A stretch of 64,000 nt of DNA from Pseudomonas gingeri (lineage in GTDB: Bacteria > Pseudomonadota > Gammaproteobacteria > Pseudomonadales > Pseudomonadaceae), in contig NZ_JACAOS010000003.1 in assembly GCF_013386165.1 (NCBI RefSeq), forward strand, positions 600,343 to 664,342. Reading direction: 5' to 3'. Shown here piece by piece: positions 1-7,749 of the stretch. Each line of letters starts with the position of its first letter. Within the stretch, counting starts at the first letter, position 1. The translations under genes were made by a program, and so were the position numbers. Below the pieces are notes generated by a model. The model saw only the letters and a program-made list of their open reading frames with translations. It searched no databases and was not told the origin of the DNA.

Positions 1-806
1 GCCTGCTTCCTGCTTTTATCGGCGCCGTGCTGGCGTTGGGGGCGGTGGGCGCGGCCCAGGCCGACGCCACCCTGGACAAGATCGAGCAGCGTCACACATT
101 GGTGGTCGGTGTGCTGCTGTCCGGTGGGCCGTTCGGTTCCATCGATCCGTCGACCCAGGCGCCGAAGGGCCTCAATGTCGACCTGGCCAATGCCCTGGGC
201 AAGGACCTGAAGGTCGATGTCGAACTGGTGCCGGTGCTGCCGGCCAACCGCGTGCAATTCCTGCAACAGGGCAAGGTCGACCTGCTGATCGCCAATATGG
301 AGTGGACGCCGGAGCGTGACACCCAATTGGGCCATGTGCCGACGCCGTTCTACAAGGTCGGCGGTACCGCGGCGGTGTTGAAGAGCAGCAAGATCACCCG
401 CTGGGAAGACCTCAAGGGGCAGCCGGTGTGCACCTCCCAAGGCAGCAGCTACGTCAAGCCGCTGAGCGAGTTGGGTGCCCAGTTGAAAGCGTTCAAGAGT
501 TCGTCGGAGTCGCTGCTGGCGCTGCGCGGCAACAACTGTGTGGCGGCGGTCCACGATGCGACGCTGATCAATCCGCTGCTGTCGGGCAATCCGGAGTGGC
601 AGGACTATCGCGCGATCACCCCGGAGTTGAATCCGGCGCCGTCGGTGATCTGGACCCGCCAGGGTCAAGTCGACACCCAGAAGCGTCTGGACACGGTGGT
701 CCAGGGCCTGCACCGCAGCGGTTGGCTGATCGAGGCCGAGAGCCGTAACCAGATCAGTCCGAAGTCGCCGGCACTGGTGGAATTGCATAACCAGTTCAAG
801 GGTTGA
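1..806 (+). CDS. amino-acid ABC transporter periplasmic binding protein (5' end outside window)
   Basis: The reading frame is open from base 3, so the start codon and the first residues of the signal peptide lie before the window. What remains is a hydrophobic stretch ending in AAQA, followed by the mature protein starting DATLDKIEQRH. The family is the bacterial solute-binding protein 3 group, which captures polar amino acids in the periplasm for an ABC importer. It is clearly paralogous to the next gene, sharing VQFLQQGKVD, ITRWEDLKG and HRSGWLIE. It is followed 28 bases later by that paralogue and belongs to the operon that also encodes the permeases and ATPase. The ligand cannot be told from sequence; the operon suggests a sulfur-containing amino acid. 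Confidence 0.85.
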   Translation, partial: LLPAFIGAVLALGAVGAAQADATLDKIEQRHTLVVGVLLSGGPFGSIDPSTQAPKGLNVDLANALGKDLKVDVELVPVLPANRVQFLQQGKVDLLIANMEWTPERDTQLGHVPTPFYKVGGTAAVLKSSKITRWEDLKGQPVCTSQGSSYVKPLSELGAQLKAFKSSSESLLALRGNNCVAAVHDATLINPLLSGNPEWQDYRAITPELNPAPSVIWTRQGQVDTQKRLDTVVQGLHRSGWLIEAESRNQISPKSPALVELHNQFKG

Positions 807-834
807 TCGCCCGACCTCTTTAAGGATACCCCCA

Positions 835-1656
835 ATGTTCAAGTACTTGCCCCTGGCCCTGGCGCTCTTCGCCAGCCTGGCCCAGGCCGATGCCACCCTC
901 GACAAGATCCAGTCGCGGCACAAGATCAGTATCGGCGTGATCCTCAGTGGCCCGCCGTTCGGCACCATCGATCCAGCCACCGGCGCCCACCAGGGCTACA
1001 ACGTCGAACTCGCCAAGGGCCTGGCCCAGCGCCTGGGCGTGGAGCTGGAGAGCGTCTCGGTGTTGGCGCCCAACCGCGTGCAGTTCCTGCAACAGGGCAA
1101 GGTCGACGCGCTGATCGCCAATATGCAGTTCACCGAAGAACGCGCCGAGATCCTCGACTACGTGCCCACGCCTTACGAAGAAGTTGGCGGCGCCGCGCTG
1201 ATCCGCAAGGGCGCCGGCATCACCCGTTGGGAAGACCTCAAGGGCAAGCCGGTCTGCGTCTCCCAGGGCAGCAACTTCACCAAGCCGCTGCAGGAAATCT
1301 ATGGCGCGCAGATCAAGGCCTTCCGCAGCCAGGCCGAATCCCTGCTGTCCCTGCGCGGCAATGGCTGCGTGGCGGCAGTTCATGTCAGCCCGACCATGCA
1401 CAGCCTGCTCGACGAGACGGAATGGTCCGGCTATGAGATTCCACTGCCTGGCGATCTGATTCCGTCCCGCTCGGTGATCTGGGTACGCAAGGGCGAAAAG
1501 GATGTGCAGGCCCGTCTCGACGCGATTGTCCGCGACTGGCACCGCAGCGGTTGGCTGATAGAACTGGGCAAGCGCACCGGCATGCCGCCGTCCCAGGCAC
1601 TGTTGCAGCTGCATGAGCAGTTCAAGGATGCGGCTCCACTGGCGCAGCTGCCATGA
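835..1656 (+). CDS. amino-acid ABC transporter periplasmic binding protein, second paralogue
   Basis: This 273-residue secreted protein has a short signal peptide (MFKYLPLALALFASLAQA) and then a solute-binding protein family 3 domain filling the mature chain. The ATG at 835 follows an aaggat motif and gives a proper signal peptide. Its closest relative in the window is the preceding gene, so the pair is a tandem duplication; two receptors feeding one permease set usually widens substrate range. Its stop overlaps the start of the FAD dehydrogenase by 4 bases, indicating translational coupling. Ligand unknown. Confidence 0.88.
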   Translation: MFKYLPLALALFASLAQADATLDKIQSRHKISIGVILSGPPFGTIDPATGAHQGYNVELAKGLAQRLGVELESVSVLAPNRVQFLQQGKVDALIANMQFTEERAEILDYVPTPYEEVGGAALIRKGAGITRWEDLKGKPVCVSQGSNFTKPLQEIYGAQIKAFRSQAESLLSLRGNGCVAAVHVSPTMHSLLDETEWSGYEIPLPGDLIPSRSVIWVRKGEKDVQARLDAIVRDWHRSGWLIELGKRTGMPPSQALLQLHEQFKDAAPLAQLP

Positions 1657-3062
1657 GTGGGTTGTTCGCGCAGTTGCAACAATTGCTGGGCGCCGCCCAT
1701 GTCCAGGATTCCACGGCCGGGAGCGGGTTTCTCAGCGACAAGCACCGGGTCTACCATGGCCGGGTCGTGGCGGTGGTGCATCCGGCCAGCACCGAGGAAG
1801 TCGCTGCCGTGGTCAGGGTCTGTGCCCATCACGGCGCGCCGCTGGTGGTGCAGGGTGGCAATACCGGCCTGATGGGCGCGGCCACTCCGGATGACAGCGG
1901 CAACAGCGTGCTGGTGCTGCTCGACCGCATGAACCGCATCCGCCAGATCGATACCGACAACGACACGGTTACCGTCGAGGCCGGGTGCATCCTGCAGAAT
2001 CTGCAGGACGCGGTGCGTGATGCCGGGCGCCTGTTCCCCCTGAGCCTGGGCGCGCAGGGCAGTTGCACCCTGGGCGGCAACCTCGGTACCAATGCCGGCG
2101 GCACCGGCGTGTTGCGTTATGGCAACACCCGCGAGCTGACCCTGGGCCTGGAAGTGGTGACCGCCGACGGCGATATCTGGAATGGTCTGCGTGGCCTGCG
2201 CAAGGACAATACCGGTTACGACCTGCGCGACCTGTTTATCGGCAGCGAAGGCACCCTGGGCATTATCACCGCCGCCACCTTGAAACTCTTTCCGTTGCCC
2301 AAGGCCCAGAGCACTGCCTTGCTGGCGTTTGACTCCCTGGAGCAGGCGGTCACCTTCCTGTCCCATGCCCGCGCCGGATTCGGTGCCGATCTGACGGCCT
2401 TCGAACTGATGTCCGCTGCGTGCCTGGCCTTGCTGCGCCAACAGTTTCCCGACGATCCGCAGCCTTTTGCCCAGGCGCCTCAGCCGTGGTTCGCGTTGCT
2501 TGAACTGTCCGACAACCACAGCGCCGAGCATGCCCGGCAGTCCTTCGAGCGAGTGCTGGGCGAGGCCTTCGAGCGGGGCCTGCTGGCCGATGCGCTGATT
2601 GCCGAAAGCCTGGCCCAGAGCGCCGCGTTGTGGCAGTTGCGGGAAAACATGAGCGAAGCCCAGGCCCGGGAAGGGCGCAACATGAAACACGATATCTCTT
2701 TGCCGATCTCGCAAATCGTCGAGTTCGTCCGTGAGACCGATGCCCTGTTGCAGGCGCATTTCCCCGGTGTCCGCAACCTGACCTTTGGCCATCTGGGCGA
2801 CGGCAACCTGCACTACAACGTCGCCGCGCCCCTCGGCCAGCCGGCCGAGGCGCATATGGCTCATTACGCCGCGCTCAGCGCCCTGGTGCACCGCAATACC
2901 CACGCCCACGACGGCTCCATCAGCGCCGAGCATGGCATTGGCCAGCGCAAGCGTGAGCTGATGGCCGAGGTCAAGAGCCCGGTGGAGCTGGACCTGATGC
3001 GACGAATCAAACAAGCCCTCGATCCCCGTGGCTTGCTCAATCCAGGCAAGGTGCTGCCATGA
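1653..3062 (+). CDS. FAD-binding 2-hydroxyacid dehydrogenase (GlcD / D-2-hydroxyglutarate dehydrogenase type)
   Basis: This 469-residue protein has an N-terminal PCMH-type FAD-binding domain (about residues 35-215, with VVQGGNTGLMG and LGGNLGTNAGGTGVLRYGN) and a C-terminal FAD-oxidase domain containing NLTFGHLGDGNLHYN and SAEHGIGQRKR. The length and motifs fit the GlcD/DLD/D2HGDH group, which oxidises a D-2-hydroxy acid to the 2-oxo acid and passes electrons to a carrier. It overlaps both neighbours by 4 bases. Placed beside an aminotransferase, it may interconvert the 2-hydroxy and 2-oxo forms of the imported substrate; that is inference. The exact substrate is not readable from the sequence. 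Confidence 0.85.
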   Translation: MSGLFAQLQQLLGAAHVQDSTAGSGFLSDKHRVYHGRVVAVVHPASTEEVAAVVRVCAHHGAPLVVQGGNTGLMGAATPDDSGNSVLVLLDRMNRIRQIDTDNDTVTVEAGCILQNLQDAVRDAGRLFPLSLGAQGSCTLGGNLGTNAGGTGVLRYGNTRELTLGLEVVTADGDIWNGLRGLRKDNTGYDLRDLFIGSEGTLGIITAATLKLFPLPKAQSTALLAFDSLEQAVTFLSHARAGFGADLTAFELMSAACLALLRQQFPDDPQPFAQAPQPWFALLELSDNHSAEHARQSFERVLGEAFERGLLADALIAESLAQSAALWQLRENMSEAQAREGRNMKHDISLPISQIVEFVRETDALLQAHFPGVRNLTFGHLGDGNLHYNVAAPLGQPAEAHMAHYAALSALVHRNTHAHDGSISAEHGIGQRKRELMAEVKSPVELDLMRRIKQALDPRGLLNPGKVLP

Positions 3063-4273
3063 CTGTTCGACTGTCCAAGCGGGTGCAGAAGGTTTCACTG
3101 TCGGCCAATGCGGCGGCCAAGTCCCGGGCCATGGCGCTGCGCGACGGTGGTCGCGATGTGCTGGACCTGACCACCGGCGAGCCGGATTTCGATACCCCCT
3201 TGCATATCAAAGAGGCGGCCTATGCGGCCATCGTCGCCGGCGCGACTAAATACACCGCCACCCCGGGCGTTCCTGCGTTGCGTGAGGCGGTGCGGCGCAA
3301 ACTCCAGCGTGAGAATCGCCTCGACTACGCACTGCCGCAGATCGTGATCGCCAATGGCGCGAAACAGATCATCTTCAATGCCTTTGCCGCGACCCTCGAT
3401 GAGGGCGACGAAGTGCTGGTGCCGGTACCGTACTGGCCATCTTTCCCGGACAGCGTGCGGATCAATGGCGGCGAGCCGGTGTTTATCCACTCGACCCTGG
3501 AGCAGGGCTGCAAGCTGACCCCGGCGCAACTCAATGGCCTGATCAACGAGCGCACCCGCTGGCTGATCCTCAACAGCCCGGGCAACCCCAGCGGCGCGGT
3601 CTACAGTGCCGCTGAGCTGCAGGCGCTGGCCGAAGTGCTGCGTCGCCATCCGCAGGTGCTGGTGCTGCTCGATGAGCTGTACGAGCACATTCGTTTCGAT
3701 GGCCAACCACCGCTGAACCTGCTCAATGTCGCGCCGGATTTGCAGGCACGCTGCCTGCTGGTCGGGGGCGTGTCCAAGACCTACGCCATGACGGGCTGGC
3801 GCATCGGTTTCGGCGCCGGGCCCCAGGCGTTGACCACGGCCATGAGCGTGGTCCAGTCGCAATCGGCGTCCGGTGCTTCCTCGGTCAGCCAGGCGGCGGC
3901 GTTGGCGGCCTATGAAGGCGGGCTGGACTTCCTCAAGCCTCAAGTCGAAGCCTATCGGGAACGTCGCGATCTGCTGGTGGCGGCATTGAGCGAAGTCGAC
4001 GGACTCGAGGTGCTGCAACCCGAGGGCGGCTTTTTTGTGTTTGTCCGTTGCGCCGGCCTGATCGGCCGCCAGCGCCCGGACGGCCAGGTCATCGGCAGCG
4101 ACAACGAGCTGGTGGATTATCTGCTGGAGGAGGGCGCTGCCGGGGTCGCGGGCAGTGCCTATGGCCTGTCGCCGTGGTTCCGTCTGTCGATTGCCACAGC
4201 CACCGACAGTGTCCGTGAAGCCGGTCGCCGCATCGCCGCTGCCTGCGCCCGCCTGGGCGAGGGGCCGGCGTGA
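3059..4273 (+). CDS. pyridoxal-phosphate class I/II aminotransferase
   Basis: This 404-residue fold-type I aminotransferase has the aspartate/aromatic transaminase signature: LTTGEPDFDTP near the N-terminus, NSPGNPSGAVY in the middle, LDELYEHIRFDG, and the PLP-binding lysine in SKTYAMTGWRIGFG. It should exchange an amino group between an amino acid and a 2-oxo acid. The start overlaps the FAD dehydrogenase stop by 4 bases, and its own stop overlaps the first permease by 4 bases. Its place in an import-and-catabolism operon suggests that it deaminates the imported amino acid. Substrate specificity cannot be assigned. Confidence 0.88.
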   Translation: MTVRLSKRVQKVSLSANAAAKSRAMALRDGGRDVLDLTTGEPDFDTPLHIKEAAYAAIVAGATKYTATPGVPALREAVRRKLQRENRLDYALPQIVIANGAKQIIFNAFAATLDEGDEVLVPVPYWPSFPDSVRINGGEPVFIHSTLEQGCKLTPAQLNGLINERTRWLILNSPGNPSGAVYSAAELQALAEVLRRHPQVLVLLDELYEHIRFDGQPPLNLLNVAPDLQARCLLVGGVSKTYAMTGWRIGFGAGPQALTTAMSVVQSQSASGASSVSQAAALAAYEGGLDFLKPQVEAYRERRDLLVAALSEVDGLEVLQPEGGFFVFVRCAGLIGRQRPDGQVIGSDNELVDYLLEEGAAGVAGSAYGLSPWFRLSIATATDSVREAGRRIAAACARLGEGPA

Positions 4274-4995
4274 TGGAAAGCTTTGTGCAATGGGCCGCCC
4301 ACCTGGGGCTCAACTACCGATTCCTGCTGGATTCCTACCAGCGCGGCAGTCTGATCGACGGGGCCTGGACCACGCTGTGGCTGTGTGTGCTGACGATCAT
4401 CGGCAGTCTGCTGGCGGGGGTCGCCCTGGCGGCGATGCTCACCAGCGAGAACAAGGCCTTGTCGCGCCCGGCCCGAGTGTTTATCGAGGTCACGCGCAAT
4501 ACGCCGACCCTGGTCCAGCTGTACTGCGCCTTCCTGGTGTTGAACATGCTGCTGACCCAGGCAGTGGGCGCGGCCAACCCGCTGACGCCGTTTGCCTGGG
4601 TGGTGATCGTGATCTCCCTGCACAAGGGCGCCTTTCATGCCGAGGCCCTGCGCGCCGGGATCGAGGCGGTGCCGGCGGTGACGCTGGAAGCGGCCAGTTC
4701 CCTGGCCTTCAGCCGTCGCCAGTTGTTATGGAATGTGCAACTGCCGCTGGCCCTGCGGTTTGCCCTGCCGTCGCTGATCAACAACCTGATCGACCTGGTG
4801 AAGATGACCGCCGTGGCTTCGGCCATTGCCGTGGGTGACATCACCTACGCCTCGATCATGATCTGGACCCAGAGCGACAACGTGCTGGAGCTGATGATTC
4901 TGATGCTGAGCTTTTTCGGGGTCCTGAGTTTTATCGTCAACTGTGTGGGCCGGGCGTTGGAAGCGCGGTTGAGGATGCCCGGTTATGGTCATTGA
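4270..4995 (+). CDS. polar amino-acid ABC transporter permease
   Basis: This 241-residue inner-membrane protein of the HisM/GlnP family has several hydrophobic segments (for example WTTLWLCVLTIIGSLLAGV) and the EAA loop around EALRAGIEAVPAVTLEAASS, which contacts the ATPase. It overlaps the aminotransferase by 4 bases and the second permease by 11 bases. With that permease it probably forms a heterodimeric channel served by the two binding proteins upstream and the ATPase downstream. Confidence 0.88.
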   Translation: MMESFVQWAAHLGLNYRFLLDSYQRGSLIDGAWTTLWLCVLTIIGSLLAGVALAAMLTSENKALSRPARVFIEVTRNTPTLVQLYCAFLVLNMLLTQAVGAANPLTPFAWVVIVISLHKGAFHAEALRAGIEAVPAVTLEAASSLAFSRRQLLWNVQLPLALRFALPSLINNLIDLVKMTAVASAIAVGDITYASIMIWTQSDNVLELMILMLSFFGVLSFIVNCVGRALEARLRMPGYGH

Positions 4996-5659
4996 ATCCT
5001 TGTGGCAATGGTCGCCGGCGCTGGCCGTGGGCTTTGCGCAGAATATCCTGATCAGCCTGCTGGCGATTGCCATCGGTTCGCTGCTGGGTTTACTGGTGGG
5101 TGCGCTGGGACTTTCGCCGCTGCGGCTCCTGCGCCTGCCAGCACGGCTGTGGGTGCAGCTGTTTCGCAATGCGCCGTGGCTGGTGTTGATCTACTTCACC
5201 ACCTACATCTTTCCGTTCGAGATCCATGTCGGCAGCTACTACCTGCCGTTTCCCGACTGGCTGAAGGTCACCGTCGGTCTGGCGCTGCCGGCCAGCGCCA
5301 ACGTTGCTGAGATCTTTCGCGGGGCGATTGGCTCGATCCCCGGCACCCAGTGGGAAGCCGCACGCTCCCTGGCCTTCAGTCGTGGCCAGTTGTTTCGCTC
5401 GATCATCCTGCCGCAGTGCTTCAAACGCATGTTGCCGCCGTGGATGAACCTTTACGCGGTGATCACTATGGGCACCGCACTGGCCTCGCTGGTGGGCGTG
5501 CATGACCTGATCGACACCGCGCAGATCGCCAGCAACACCGTCAATCGCACCGGTTTCACCGTGCTGATCTATTTCAGCGTGCTGGCGTTGTTCTTTGTCT
5601 ACTGCTACCCGATTTCCCGTCTGACCCAACGCCTGGAGCGACGCTATGCCTTCTACTGA
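4985..5659 (+). CDS. polar amino-acid ABC transporter permease, second subunit
   Basis: This 224-residue integral membrane protein belongs to the same family as the preceding permease, with the EAA loop at AEIFRGAIGSIPGTQWEAAR and the expected hydrophobic segments. Its start lies inside the upstream permease (11-base overlap) and its end overlaps the ATPase start by 14 bases, so the three transporter genes are translationally coupled. It completes the membrane part of the importer. Confidence 0.88.
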   Translation: MVIESLWQWSPALAVGFAQNILISLLAIAIGSLLGLLVGALGLSPLRLLRLPARLWVQLFRNAPWLVLIYFTTYIFPFEIHVGSYYLPFPDWLKVTVGLALPASANVAEIFRGAIGSIPGTQWEAARSLAFSRGQLFRSIILPQCFKRMLPPWMNLYAVITMGTALASLVGVHDLIDTAQIASNTVNRTGFTVLIYFSVLALFFVYCYPISRLTQRLERRYAFY

Positions 5660-6467
5660 ACCCCTCGTCAGCCTGCGCGACCTGCACCTGTCGTTCGGTG
5701 CCAACGCGGTGCTCAAGGGCATTGACCTTGAGGTGCAGCGCGGTCAGGCCGTGTCCATCATCGGGCCTTCGGGCTCGGGCAAGTCGACGATCCTGCGGTG
5801 CATCACCGGGCTGCTCAAGCCCCAGCGCGGGACGATTCGCGTCGGTGCCACCGAGGTGCATCAACTGCAACGCGAGGTCGAGCTGATCGAGTTGCGCAAG
5901 CGGGTCGGTTTCGTCTTCCAGCAATACAACCTGTTCCCGCACCTGTCGGTGCTCGACAACCTGCTGATCGCCCCGTGTAAGGTGCTTGGCCGGCGCCGCG
6001 CCGAAGCCGAACAAGAGGCTCGGCAACTGCTCGCCAAGGTGCGCATGGAGCACAAGGCCGAGGCCTTTCCCGGACAACTGTCTGGTGGTCAGCAACAACG
6101 GGTGGCGATTGCCCGTGCCCTGGCCATGCGCCCGGAACTGATTCTGTTCGATGAGGTGACCTCGGCCCTCGACCCGGAGACCGTCGGCGAAGTGCTGACG
6201 GTGATTCGCGAGCTGACCGAAGAGGGCATGACCTGTGTGCTGGTGACCCATGAGATGCGTTTTGCCGAGGAGATCAGTGACCTGGTGTATTTCACCGAAA
6301 ACGGCTTGATCGTCGAATCCGGCAGCGCCCACCAGGTGTTCCAGCAGCCGCAAAGCGAGCGTACCCGCGAGTTCCTGCGGCATGCCCTGGGCGACGTCGG
6401 TCGCCGCCATCTGCCACCTGACCCGTATTTGCTGAGCAATATCAGCCGCTACAGCCTGTCCGTCTGA
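5646..6467 (+). CDS. polar amino-acid ABC transporter ATP-binding protein
   Basis: This 273-residue ABC ATPase has Walker A GPSGSGKST, Q-loop FQQYNLFPHL, signature LSGGQQQR, Walker B LILFDEVTSALDP and the switch histidine in VTHEM. These mark the GlnQ/HisP class that energises polar amino-acid uptake. The 25-30 residues after the ATPase core, ending LLSNISRYSLSV, are longer than usual for the family and not recognised. The gene overlaps the second permease by 14 bases and is followed after 29 bases by the thiol-dioxygenase-like gene. Confidence 0.9.
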   Translation: MPSTEPLVSLRDLHLSFGANAVLKGIDLEVQRGQAVSIIGPSGSGKSTILRCITGLLKPQRGTIRVGATEVHQLQREVELIELRKRVGFVFQQYNLFPHLSVLDNLLIAPCKVLGRRRAEAEQEARQLLAKVRMEHKAEAFPGQLSGGQQQRVAIARALAMRPELILFDEVTSALDPETVGEVLTVIRELTEEGMTCVLVTHEMRFAEEISDLVYFTENGLIVESGSAHQVFQQPQSERTREFLRHALGDVGRRHLPPDPYLLSNISRYSLSV

Positions 6468-6496
6468 CCGTGATCCACCTGATAAGGAGCCTGCCC

Positions 6497-7096
6497 ATGA
6501 GCACCACCGAACGCGCCAACGTGATCGAATCTTTCCTGGTGAAGATCCGCGCTATCCATCAGCGCGGCGTCGACCGTGCCGCTTTGCAAGAAATCGTCGC
6601 CCTGCTCGAAGACCTCTCCGGGCGCCGCGACCTGTTCAACTTCGAGGCCTTTCCGGCCCCGGTGGCCGGGGAGGGCAATACCGCCTTCCGTTATCGCCTG
6701 AACGACGATGGCGAAACCCCGACCCTGTACCTCAACTCGTTGTTGCCGGGCAAAAACACCATCGCCCATAACCACGAAACCTGGGCGGTGATCAGTGCCA
6801 TCGAAGGCCAGGAACTCAACCGCGTCTATGCCCGTGGTGACGATGGCAGCGATCCGCAGCGCGCGGTGCTCAAGCTGGAACGCGAAGTGGTGGTGCAGCC
6901 GGGTACTTCCATCGCCTTCCTCGGTGAAGACCTGCACAGCATCCGTGTCGATGGCGAGCAGGCGACCCTGCATTTCCATCTCTACGGGCGTCCGCTGGAA
7001 TCCCTCAATGGCCGTTACGGCGTGCAGGATGACGGCAGCATTCTCAACTACAACGCTTCGCAGATGGCGCCTTCCATCAAGGCTTACGCGGCATGA
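6497..7096 (+). CDS. cysteine-dioxygenase-like thiol dioxygenase (cupin)
   Basis: The ATG at 6497 is preferred over the longer frame because aaggag lies 7 bases upstream; it gives 199 residues. The protein looks like the cysteine / 3-mercaptopropionate dioxygenase family. H91 and H93 in AHNHETWAV and a third histidine in LHFHLYG (H159 or H161) form the likely iron site of a single cupin barrel. Such enzymes oxidise a thiol to a sulfinic acid with O2. The stop overlaps the GST gene by 4 bases. Presence of this enzyme is the main reason for suggesting that the operon handles a sulfur compound. Free cysteine, mercaptopropionate or another thiol are all possible substrates. Confidence 0.75.
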   Translation: MSTTERANVIESFLVKIRAIHQRGVDRAALQEIVALLEDLSGRRDLFNFEAFPAPVAGEGNTAFRYRLNDDGETPTLYLNSLLPGKNTIAHNHETWAVISAIEGQELNRVYARGDDGSDPQRAVLKLEREVVVQPGTSIAFLGEDLHSIRVDGEQATLHFHLYGRPLESLNGRYGVQDDGSILNYNASQMAPSIKAYAA

Positions 7097-7749
7097 TCGA
7101 CCTCCATTACTGGCCGACCGCCAATGGTTTGAAAGTCGGCATCCTGATTGAAGAGCTGGGGCTGGAGTATCGCCTGGTGCCGGTGAATATTCGCCAGGGC
7201 CAGCAGCGCGATGCGGCGTTCCAGCAGATCAGCGCCAACGGGCGGATTCCGGCGATCGTCGATCACCAGCCAGCCGACGCTGGCGCGCCGCTGAGCCTGT
7301 TCGAGTCCGGGGCGATTCTCAACTACCTGGCCGACAAGACCGGGCAGTTCCTCCCGCCGGTTGGCAGTCGCGAGCGGCGGCGGGTACAGGAGTGGCTATT
7401 CTGGCAGGTGGGGCATATCACGCCGTACCTGAGCCAGTGGCAGCTGTTCCGGGAGAAGGCCCCGGAGCCGATTCCCTTTGCCCTCGACCTGCTGCAAGGC
7501 GAAGCCACCCGCCTGTATGAAGTGCTGGAGCGGCGCCTGGCCCTGGAGGATTTTGTCGCGGGTCAATACAGCATTGCCGACATGGCGATCTTTCCCTGGA
7601 TCCAGCCCGCCCGACAGGGTTTCGACCTCGGCGACTATTCGGCGATCAACGCCTGGCGCGAACGCATCAAGGCCCGTCCGGCGGTGCAGCGCGCTTATGC
7701 CAAGGGCCGGGAATTGGCTGCGGGCGAGCGCTCGCTGGTGCTGGAATGA
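7093..7749 (+). CDS. glutathione S-transferase family protein
   Basis: This 218-residue protein has an N-terminal thioredoxin-like domain (LHYWPTANGLKVGILIEELG, then RIPAIVDHQ and LFESGAILNYLADK, the glutathione-binding ESxAI motif) and an all-helical C-terminal domain containing SIADMAIFPWI. This is the YfcG/nu-class layout of bacterial GSTs, several of which act as disulfide-bond reductases or thiol-conjugate enzymes. It overlaps the genes on both sides by 4 bases. In this operon it may reduce or cleave a mixed disulfide or thioether of the imported compound; that is inference. Confidence 0.85.
   Translation: MIDLHYWPTANGLKVGILIEELGLEYRLVPVNIRQGQQRDAAFQQISANGRIPAIVDHQPADAGAPLSLFESGAILNYLADKTGQFLPPVGSRERRRVQEWLFWQVGHITPYLSQWQLFREKAPEPIPFALDLLQGEATRLYEVLERRLALEDFVAGQYSIADMAIFPWIQPARQGFDLGDYSAINAWRERIKARPAVQRAYAKGRELAAGERSLVLE

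Noticed and set aside
1431..3098. 555-codon open frame on the minus strand
   Set aside because: It is antisense to the FAD dehydrogenase and the second binding protein, both with full family motifs; high GC makes long shadow frames common.
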